Shown here piece after piece: positions 56,067-64,000 of a stretch of 64,000 nt of DNA. Source of the DNA: Luidia sarsii. Its lineage: Eukaryota; Echinodermata; Asteroidea; Paxillosida; Luidiidae. Both the position numbers and the translations under genes were made by a program. Each line of letters opens with the position of its first letter. Position 1 is the first letter of the stretch. The notes under the pieces were generated by a model, which did not search any database, was not told the DNA's origin, and saw only the letters and a program-made list of their open reading frames with translations. The stretch covers positions 4,554,538 to 4,618,537 of the forward strand of contig OX465118.1 of assembly GCA_949987565.1 (NCBI GenBank). The letters are read 5' to 3'.

Positions 56067-56155
56067 AAGAAAAGTCCTTATATCGTCGAAAACCGGTAAC
56101 TGGAGGATACTGTATCCTCCAGTTACCGGTTTTCGACGATATAAGGACTTTTCTT
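56067..56155. repeat. Perfect 44-bp-arm palindrome with 1-nt spacer
   Basis: 56067-56110 is the exact reverse complement of 56112-56155, with a single T between them. The arm includes GTCGAAAACCGGTAACTGG. It is formed by an inverted copy of the right part of the TA-flanked element. Confidence 0.97.
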
Positions 56156-56204
56156 CAATCTGACCATCGAAAACGTGTACCGTCGAAAACGGGGGTTCCC
56201 ACGA

Positions 56205-56896
56205 TACATAATGCCAAAGATACTAGAGAGGGGTATAATAATTTATTTTACAATGTAGGCCCTACATTCGCGCGCTAGTCTTTGCTTAGTCTAGGTTCAA
56301 GACGTTGTCGTTTGCATGTACGCCATGCCACTACGCCCTCTGACTACGTTCTTCCGCAGCAGCCCGCGCGCCATGCGTGCAGTGGTGCATGGTGCGTACG
56401 TGCGTTTGGACGTGCGCGATGGTACAGACTAGTACTAGCTACAGTACACGACACTACACTACGTCTACAGTACAGTATACTCATGCTATAGTGCTATATC
56501 ACAAATATTAATACTTAATACTATAATAGTAATATCATTATTATTAATATTATCAGTATATACTTATTCTAAGCTGAGTCACTTCAAGTTCAACGTTACA
56601 ACATGGCATCGCCAAGCAATCAGAACAGCTTCACATCAAGACGGGGCAAGATCACGACAATTATCCCCGACCGATCAAGAGCGCACTCAAGAAGGAGATT
56701 AGCGTAAGTGTGGCATGGCGTCATCGGTTTTCGCTCAGATTATGGGAAAATTTCCCGAAAAGGGGAACTAAGTAAATGGAGTTTTACAAAACCACTCAAC
56801 TAACATTTCAACTGGACCCTTTCAAAGTTTCAGTTTATTTGTATTAATCCTCGAAATTTAGGAAATTTCTTCCAAAATCTTGTCCGTTATTTACAA
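56205..56896. other. No gene seen
   Basis: AT-rich with a GC-richer patch near 56300-56420. A 69-codon frame at 56282-56491 has no recognisable features. Confidence 0.4.
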
Positions 56897-57079
56897 CGCA
56901 GTGGCTGTTGTTACGGCAGTCGTCCGTGTGGTTCCCTGACTTCACAGTATTTGTCAGGATGTTTAGCTCTTGGAACCAGACTATCAGCTAATAGACTGGT
57001 TCAACCAGCCTGCAATGCTGACGAAATACAATCAAGTCAGGGAACCACACGGACGACTGCCGTAACAACAGCCACTGGG
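56897..57079. mobile_element. MULE-like foldback MITE, 183 bp, 9-bp target duplication
   Basis: Same family as 36132-36353: CGCAGTGGCTGTTGTTACGG to CCGTAACAACAGCCACTGGG. It is flanked by TATTTACAA at 56888-56896 and 57080-57088. It is shorter than the other copy because of an internal deletion around the ATCAGCTAA centre. Confidence 0.9.
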
Positions 57080-57339
57080 TATTTACAATTACAGCGGTAA
57101 CGAAACCGCTATGTAAACACAGCGTCATGTGTTTTCGATCACTTGGCAGAGTAGCAAAATTCGTTGACATCGATGTAGCTATGGCATGCAAAATCGCTCA
57201 AAAATGCGTGGTGGATTGCCCCAACTTGATTCATACTGGGCTGAGGAATGAAGTTTGTGAAATGCACGTACTGATACGTTTTCTATTCCAAGATTGTGAA
57301 TTATTAATAAATTAAATGGTTCATGAACGTCTATGGTAT

Positions 57340-58935
57340 GTAAGTCTATGTTCTGTGTTTGTCTCTTGAGTCTTGTTTTTTGCTGTTACTAACACGAATA
57401 ACCCCTCCTGTTTCTTTCAACTTAGGAAACTGCAAGAAAAGGCTCTTTGGTACATCTTCCATCAAGACAACTACAACTTTGTCTCAGTCTCTCGTCTGAT
57501 CCCTACTGGCTTACAGATATCTCACACCCCCCCAAATTGGGAAACTCTCCCCCAACCTACAGAAAAAATGGAATCAAATGCTATATAGTGCTTCCATTCA
57601 GCTCATTAAGGTCCTCTCTGAGCAATGTGAAATCACTTTTCAGGCTGTCCACCAGGAGTTACATTGCTAATCTGGACTCCAAACTCCGCTCCAGCTGTTC
57701 TGAAAGCCAGTACAAGGATCTCAGTGATGAGAATGAGAAAGGTCTCTCTAACCTCAATTCTGTTCTCACCGACAGGAGAAACAAGAAGATTGGTGGCCTT
57801 GGTGGCCTTGTTGCCAAACAATGCAGACACAACCGCTTCAGACGCAGTCCCCAGTCTACACCATTACCCCCCACTAACACTGTTGGCAACCTTTCCTCTT
57901 CTTCTCTAACTGATGCAGAGCATACGTTAGTTTCCAAGGGTTTGAACTTTTGTCCAACTCCCCCAAAGTTGCCCAAGTAATACTCAGTCAAGATCTCACT
58001 GAGTATTACCGCAGACTTCGTCTTCAGGACTGAGTTCTTCTTCGATTCTGGCTCCCGTAAAGAAGAACCTTTCCGAGTAAAAAGCACCTGGGTCCCTCCA
58101 ATGAACCTTGTTCCAGCCCTTGAAACGTATGTGCAAGTAGTCAGTTCTCAAGTGTCCAACTCCTCTCATCTTACCCGTTAGCCCCACGACAATCTCCCTA
58201 GGGAAGAACGCCTTGCTCTCAACACTCTACGTTCCCGCGCCATTATCAAGCCAGCAGAAAGGGTCAGCCGTAGTAATAATGTATCGCCAAAAATATATTG
58301 ATGAAGCCAATCGCCAACTTAACAATCCCCAGCACTACAAATGTCTGGACTCTAACCCCACTGGCAAATTTTCAGAGCAAATTCAGGAAGTTTTGGATGA
58401 CATGCGATCAAGTGATCAATTGAGTAAAAAAGCTCACAGATTTCTATCACCGATCAATTGTAGAACTGCCAGATTCTACCTTCTCCCGAAAATTCACAAG
58501 ACCAACAACCCAGGCAGACCCATAGAATCCCTTGGTCACCGTAGTAATGTTGTCCGTTTTAGCCGTGAGAAAATATGGATGAAGTGTCTTCGTACTATTC
58601 AAACACATGGTCTCAACATCCAGGAGGGTAATGACTAACACCATGCAGCTTTCTGATAATCCTTCTTTTGTGTTTGTTCCTCCACAATTTTCTCTTTGAT
58701 CTTTCCCCCTCTTCTCAATAATCCCTACCCTACTCCTTGCCCTTCCCTTTGATCTCTCCCTACCAGCTTTACTCTTTGTCCATTGTTTCTCATCTGTCAT
58801 ATTCACTGTCTTCCCCCCTCCTTCGTGTACATGTATCTGTTTTGTCCTGCTAGGATCGAAACGTCAGGCCCACTAAATTTTAAGATTTGTATTTTGGTAC
58901 CAGTAATTTTAGTCAGTAGGCAGTTTGCCACATTT
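57340..58935 (+). mobile_element. Penelope-like element family A, internally deleted copy
   Basis: Keeps the N-terminal region (57373-57980), the pre-RT region (58000-58520) and the terminal tail (58640-58935, with TAGGATCGAAACGTCAGGCC). The RT core and GIY-YIG are missing: the sequence jumps from KIHKTNNPGRPI straight to [20 protein letters not shown] near 58520. The deletion endpoint differs from the copy at 37783-39700. Confidence 0.87.
57373..58638 (+). pseudogene. Penelope N-terminal and pre-RT coding remnant
   Basis: Reads [28 protein letters not shown], then in other frames [20 protein letters not shown], the basic [12 protein letters not shown], a pre-RT SSQQKGSAVVI and QKYIDEANRQLNNPQHYKCL, SKKAHRFLSPINCRTARFYL and LPKIHKTNNPGRPI, then the C-terminal tail after the deletion. 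Frameshifted and non-functional. Confidence 0.82.
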
Positions 58936-59260
58936 TTGTATGTATGTATCAAATAAATGGTTTAAATATTAAAAGAAGAATTCTGTACAGATCACTTTAT
59001 TCTCATCTGTATGCACTTGCTGTGCAGTTTAATATTATGGGGGTTTTTTCGTCTTAGGAAATTTAAGCAACAACAAAAGTCAAAAAAAAAAATTTGATAT
59101 TTTTTTTTTTATCTTGTTTTTTTTTCTTCAAAATGTTTGGAATAAAATTACTCATCCCATTTTCTATGTGTAGTTTTTTTATTCCTCTAGAATTGATGGT
59201 GGCAAAGGCACCATAATTTTGAATGTGTGCGGAAAACACAGATAGGAGTACAAAATCTTA

Positions 59261-60900
59261 TTAGGTGTAGTGGTGTACCCAGTGATTGCAATCTTGATAG
59301 GTACATTGTGCCCATGAGACAAGGACAAGGGTGTCAATGTTTCTCAGTCCTTTAGGTTGGAACTGTTTGCACTTGCAACAGAGGTCCTTTTGGTCAGCTT
59401 CAGAGTCACAGTCATCATCATTTGCATATTCAGGCAGTTGACTGCATGCATTTCTCTTCTTATGAGTGCTGATACCTGAGGCTGAAGTACTTGGCTCGGG
59501 TGAACTATAGCTGTCTGATTTCTTTGGTTGCTTTTTTTGTTGCTCCTGATGATTCTTAATGTTATTCAAAACTGCATCTTCAGTAATGGCTTTATCTCCC
59601 ACTACAGCACTAAGGACTTTCCGCTTCTTCTTTTTTTCTCTGTCAGCACCCTTTGAACTGTCTGGAAAAGGTCTATGTGCATCTTTCAGCTGTATCATCT
59701 ATATGTCAGCTGTTGTGATAGAGGGGGAATTGGAAGAAGTACATGTATAACTTGCATTCCCTACATTGTTTTCAGAATGCTGGACTTCTGATGATGTGAA
59801 GACTGTAGCTGGTGAAAAATCTTGATGGGTTGATAACTTGACAGCACATCAGTCAACTGGATAGATTCCAGACTTGCGGAATGATGCTTGCAAGTTGTTT
59901 GGCATAAAAGCACTTACATATATATGCCTTGCAAGCTATCTCACACAGGGAATGCTGGATGTTGCATGGTGACTCATATGAGTGTGTTGCATAGTGCATA
60001 CATGTGTACCATTGAGGATCTCCTCAAACGGTCCAAAACATCCAATGTCCAGTGGCTGAAGAATATGGGAAGTGTGCGCTGGAAATACAAATGAAATGAT
60101 ATTGTTCTCCTGTGCCCATTGAATGAGAGGCAGTGATACATGAGACTTGTGTCCATCATAAAGTATCGAGACAGGGTCATCTGATGTGGCAGGGGTGGAG
60201 TATTTCATGAAGTGCTCCTTGAGATATCTCTCAAAAATGTCAGAGTTAGACCAACCTGAATCACTGACTGTCCCGTCTGTACCAGGTGTACAATCTGACA
60301 AGAGTTCTTTTCGCATTTGTTGTCCCTTGAAGATGAAAAATGGGGGCAATGTCATGCCAAAGGCATTACCACACCCAATGATAGTTGTAGTGGAGGATTT
60401 GTCCATGGTAAATGCCAGAGCCCAGAGGTACCTCATGGCGTGAGGATACAACAGATGGAGGTGTGTGGTTTTCAACTACACCTTTCTCATCAATATTGTA
60501 GACGGCCTGTGGACGATCCATCAGGTTATATTTCTTCGAGATCTTTTCCAGCTCATCAAAGTATCGATTGACTGTTTTTTGAGAGGTTGCTTTAGACCTC
60601 ATGTCATGACCTGAATCTTGGTTTTTGTACCTTGAGCTGAGGCCATCATGCCATGAAGTTGTAGAACCACTGTAAGGAGAGCTGGTTCTCGACTTTCTTC
60701 CTCTTTCCGAGGTGAACAGCCAAGTCAGTTGCCAGTGCTGTCACTTCAGTGTGGGTGGGTGTAGCCATAGGCAGCCATAGGAAGACATCACACAAGATGT
60801 GTGACAAGCGTTTGTTCCTCTTCCTGACTAAGCAAGTTATCAGGACAGACCTAGTTTTTTTCCAATTTAGTCTGTCCACTAACTCGGTTATGCAAGGTGG
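59261..60900 (-). pseudogene. pogo/Tigger-like DDE transposase, frameshifted
   Basis: Read on the minus strand: an N-terminal DNA-binding side (RKRNKRLSHILCDVFLWLPM, NQLSLQWFYNFMA), then TSQKTVNRYFDELEKISKKY, QAVYNIDEKGV (first catalytic Asp), KSSTTTIIGCGNAFGMTLPP, SDSGWSNSDIFERYLKEHF, SILYDGHKSHVSLPLIQWAQ (second Asp) and FVFPAHTSHILQPLDIGCFG (third). This is the order of the DDE_1 (CENP-B/jerky/Tigger) superfamily. The C-terminus (59261-59698) is Lys/Ser-rich with CCKCKQF...SWAQCTYQDCNHWVHH, a zinc-finger-like motif. Frameshifts near 60450 and 59700-60000 inactivate it. Terminal repeats were not found. Confidence 0.85.
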
Positions 60901-60949
60901 AATACAGGATGGAGAAAATACTGGCAGCTTTTCTTACTGACATTCTCTG

Positions 60950-62820
60950 ACTGACCACAGCTTCATAGGCATCATTTACAGTTTAATTGGTATATATAAT
61001 GGCGATAACTTGCCTTCTCTTTATTTATCACAGACTGCAGCCCCAAAATAAAATAAATGAAAATAAAAATGTAAATGTCATTGAAAAATAAAATGATACC
61101 CAGCAACAGCAATATCATCCATCAAAGGTTCCACGATAATCTATGGTATTAATTTTATGTTCTTTAAATCATTGCCTATGGATTTTTTTTAATCTGATTT
61201 TTAGGCCTATATCTTAATTACAGTGTTGTGCAAAAAGTGCATTTTGCATAGAATTAGTATGATGGAATTTTTATAATATCTAGCATCGTTCTGAGTGGCC
61301 AGAAAGTGGACAACTTTTGTTCAACAATTTATCAAAGATTAAAGTTGAAACAAGAAAAACAAAACAATGTCACTTCGATTTGAAAAAGTCATTAACAATC
61401 TTGTTGCATTGGCATGCCTTATAACCTGTATGCCACCCTCCAGCCTGTCACTACCACCATTTTGTCATGTGTACCGTCCTAATGAACCAGCTAGTCGAAT
61501 CTCAAATCGTCCATCGAACTGGAGTCTTGACTTTGTGGCTCTTCACTTTCAAAGGCGATGATGGACAGAGAATGCTGGAGAAAACTCACCATGTCATCAC
61601 AGTATGCGTGAAAGATAAACTCACATGTCCGTCGCGTCGTGTCGCCGTTGCGTAATTATTTGGAAGGAAGGAGAGGGTGCTCTGCTCTATTAAGCAATCT
61701 AACACATGTACAGTATACAGTATATGTTTAAAAAAAGAATAATCAGAGTGTTTTACCTCACATATGGTTACATCATGTAGCCTACATACACGTGTACTTC
61801 ACTACTTGACTATAGATGCTTGTTTTATGCTTAAATCAGAAGCAGAAGCAGAGCCTTTTGTGTTGACATTAAACTGATGCAAGTACTGATGACTGAGTTA
61901 CTGAGTAGACATCACATGAATTGGCAGTTATCTACAGTAACCTAGCCCTTTTAAATCCCTTTTCAACATTTTTGATTTTGATCGTTTTACAAGGGCTACA
62001 GTGAATGCATCATGCACCTCTGTGTGTACTTGGACCATTTTGGACCAAACTGACATGTTCCACTCACTTTAGGCCAGGAAAAAGACAGTAAATCCATGGC
62101 GTATGATATTGGGTCCTGCTCTGAGTTCACAAACTCCTTCCAAGTCTTCTGCAACTGTCTTCCGAGAAGAGCAATTATCGCCCATTTTGGTTGTAAATTT
62201 AAGGGGTGACCGTGAGCCATAAAAGCATTCTTTCATAATAATTTGCGATGCAAAAACAATTTTTTTAGGAGTTGCCTCAGTGTTCAACAAATGAATGAAA
62301 AGTGCATGTGATTTTCATCGATAAAAGGATGACATCATTGGTTGGAAATCCCTTTTAAGGTTAACATGAAATGGAATAGGACCTGACACCTCTTTAGGGG
62401 TCAGTGTCTCTGATGAGAATTTCATTGACTGAAATATGCTTTTGAAAAGCTCTTGTTGGGCATGGTAGTACATACACGTAGCTGTCAATCATTCATTTTT
62501 GAGGAATCTTTCCCCTTTTTTGGTAAAAATGTATCACTTTTTGCAAGAGCTCTCGACAACAGAATCCGATTTTTGGCTTAAACATGTATTCCTCCATACA
62601 TATAGTTTGCTCTTTGATTCCTCTTTTTTAGCAGAAGTACCGGTATTCCTCATTTCTTTCAAGATAGATTGGCAGCTATGGTAGTGTGCCATATTCGGAA
62701 AAAATCCCTCAATTGGAAAACCAATTTCCAAAACTAGCTCCGTACTTCTCTCCAGTGGTTTATTGTTTAATGTTCCAAAATAACCCAGCAAGTAACTTGG
62801 TTATCATACTATGTCATTGA
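60950..62820. other. Intergenic; no gene seen
   Basis: AT-rich. At 61934-61990, CTACAGTAACCTAGCCCTTT and AACATTTTTGATTTTGATCG match one arm of the palindromic MITE at 44889-45031. Short open frames lack coding character. Confidence 0.45.
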
Positions 62821-62824
62821 ACAG

Positions 62825-62921
62825 GAAAAGAGAAACAACATTACGTGCGTTCACATTTGTCAGAGACTGGGAAGCCAAGAAGTCACCTGTACCTTTGGTT
62901 CATCAACGCTCAACTGACAAG
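62825..62921 (+). CDS. Candidate exon of unrecognised gene (exon a)
   Basis: 97 bp between acceptor ATTGAACAG and donor GACAAG|GTATTT. One frame is open with exon-like composition: KRETTLRAFTFVRDWEAKKS then PVPLVHQRSTDK. It ends in phase 0, which matches the start of the candidate exon at 63512. Another open frame runs through the same bases, so the call is tentative. Confidence 0.4.
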
Positions 62922-63511
62922 GTATTTATGGTATCCAAATGATAAGTTCCTCCAAGAATTTGCTATCTTGGCTAGAAATTTCAAGATCAATGTATCATGT
63001 ACAATTATACATGTATGTCTTGGTTGTGATGGTCATACGGTAGAAGGAATGATGGACATTTTGGAGGCTCAATTCATGCAGTCTGCTGTACATGTAGTTA
63101 CTGAAAAAAAACCCATTATCTGAATTATTTTGCTGACGATAAACTCATCAAAGGTAAGGAAAGTAATGTTTGCCTCTTTGTTTGTGCAGCACCAATTTCA
63201 AAGGATTTGCTAACTGGGTTGCTACAATTGTAATCGATTCTGTGAATTTGGGTCCTACATGTACATTACATGTAGGTTTTGCTTGATGCATTTTTGACGT
63301 CATTGCACACATTTTTTCACAGCTGGACCTAAGCTGGTTTGAATTATTTTTTTAAAACAATGTTTGTCCTTTATGCTACAATAATTGCAACATAAACTTG
63401 TATTGTATGATCATTCAGGATTGGTTTTGATGATGAAAATACAACCTGTCCAGACCTTAAAGACTGCATGTACACTCATGTATATGTTTGTTTCATAAAT
63501 GTTCTCTCCAG

Positions 63512-63677
63512 TCTGATGATATTACCAGTCCTTCACGTAGCTCGGTAACTATCTCTCCATCTCCTCAAGTCATCAGCCAGTCTTTATCGTCATCTGGTAG
63601 AACAAGAGTGAGTCCAGGACCTGTCATCATAGCCAGCCCTACTACAAGGGTACTTACAAGTTCTTCACAAAAAAGAT
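63512..63677 (+). CDS. Candidate exon of unrecognised Ser-rich protein (exon b)
   Basis: 166 bp, acceptor TTCTCTCCAG at 63511, donor AGAT|GTAAGA at 63678. Encodes 55 residues: SDDITSPSRSSVTISPSPQV, ISQSLSSSGRTRVSPGPVII and so on, a Ser/Pro-rich stretch with many Ser-Pro sites, likely disordered. I do not recognise the protein. Confidence 0.6.
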
Positions 63678-63912
63678 GTAAGATTATCCACACATATTTT
63701 TGGTCAGAATTTTGATATTATACTAAGAGAATACCTGTGTTATATTTTTAAAAATCACTCTTGAAGATAACATTAACAAATCTGCATTCTCAACTCTCTG
63801 CTTGAATTGTGATAATATAACAACTATTTTACCAAGAGAATGCCTGTATTAAATTTTAAAAAATCAACATTAACAAATCTGCATCCTCAACTCTTTGCTT
63901 GAAGCTTCTTCA

Positions 63913-64000
63913 CACATCCCATCATCCTACCATTCAACTCGCTTTGGATCAGTCTCCATTTCTGAGAGAAGACCAGCATCCAACCACTCAGGACACACAG
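63913..64000 (+). CDS. Candidate exon of the same gene, cut by window end (exon c)
   Basis: Follows CTTGAAG|CTTCTTCACAC or a nearby acceptor. The one base left over from exon b is completed here, and the frame reads SSHIPSSYHSTRFGSVSISE then RRPASNHSGHT up to the window edge. The acceptor choice is uncertain by a few bases. Confidence 0.45.

Larger units (their letters stand above)
52832..56204. mobile_element. TA-flanked element with TTTTCGACG-rich terminal repeats, internally duplicated
   Basis: The left end TCGTGGGAACCCCCGTTTTC and the right end are inverted for 24 bp, then CACGTTTTCGA matches again after a 3-bp mismatch. TA lies outside both ends. Inside are two diverged direct copies (52860-53877 and 53955-56110) separated by TACATG microsatellite. 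The second contains a MULE-like insertion and about 400 bp absent from the first. No intact transposase; superfamily unassigned (the TA flanks would suit Tc1/mariner). Confidence 0.7.

Noticed and set aside
62845..63123. 92-codon ORF reading through 62922 (MRSHLSETGKPRSHLYLWFI...)
   Set aside because: It uses a different frame from the splice-consistent exon at 62825-62921 and runs through intron-like AT-rich sequence. The exon model is preferred, though neither is strong.

Overview
This is animal (metazoan) nuclear DNA, most likely from a marine invertebrate. The evidence is GT-AG introns of 0.2-10 kb, two recognisable conserved animal genes, Penelope-like retroelements with GIY-YIG endonucleases, a Ty3/Gypsy LTR element, a LINE, many foldback MITEs and abundant TACATG/GTACATGTAC microsatellite. 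I cannot place the species. Nothing prokaryotic (operon, CRISPR, rRNA) was seen.

Region 1 (about 1.4-24.1 kb, + strand) holds a complete WAPL (wings apart-like) cohesin-release gene. I reconstruct 15 coding exons with consistent phases, 1025 residues in all, from ATG 1467 to TAG 23533-23535. Its introns contain an 80-bp repeat, a 63-bp minisatellite of about 50 units that includes an exact 1129-bp tandem block duplication, an inverted pair of Penelope termini just before exon 12, and a minus-strand LINE split by a Penelope insertion with a 13-bp target duplication.

Region 2 (24-35.4 kb) is repeats: a TTAA-flanked piggyBac-like MITE, degenerate Penelope termini, an inverted-repeat segment at 28.1-28.3 kb, a Ty3/Gypsy element (28723-33867, two 552-bp LTRs, frameshifted gag-pol), and a 3'-truncated Penelope copy.

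Region 3 (35.78-47.69 kb, + strand) holds a complete eIF4E-binding protein (4E-BP) gene: three coding exons, 119 residues, with the eIF4E-binding YERQFLL motif, TTPGG phosphosites and a C-terminal FEMDI TOS motif. Its 9.6-kb first intron is a nest. A MULE-like element with a 9-bp target duplication (37104-44062) is interrupted by about 6.2 kb of two Penelope families; one family carries a hammerhead-ribozyme-like motif. Foldback MITEs lie on both sides.

Region 4 (47.7-64 kb) has the 4E-BP 3' side, AT-rich DNA with no recognised gene, a 3.4-kb TA-flanked element with TTTTCGACG-rich ends and internal duplication (52832-56204), further MULE-like MITEs, an internally deleted Penelope copy, a broken pogo/Tigger-like DDE transposase (minus strand), and three phase-compatible exons of an unrecognised + strand gene running off the right edge.

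The two identified cellular genes are independent: WAPL releases cohesin from chromatin with PDS5, and 4E-BP represses cap-dependent translation under TOR control. They share only this transposon-rich neighbourhood. I found no clearly new multi-gene system. The least expected items are the ribozyme-like Penelope tail, the foldback element families with identifiable target duplications, and the higher-order duplication inside the minisatellite.
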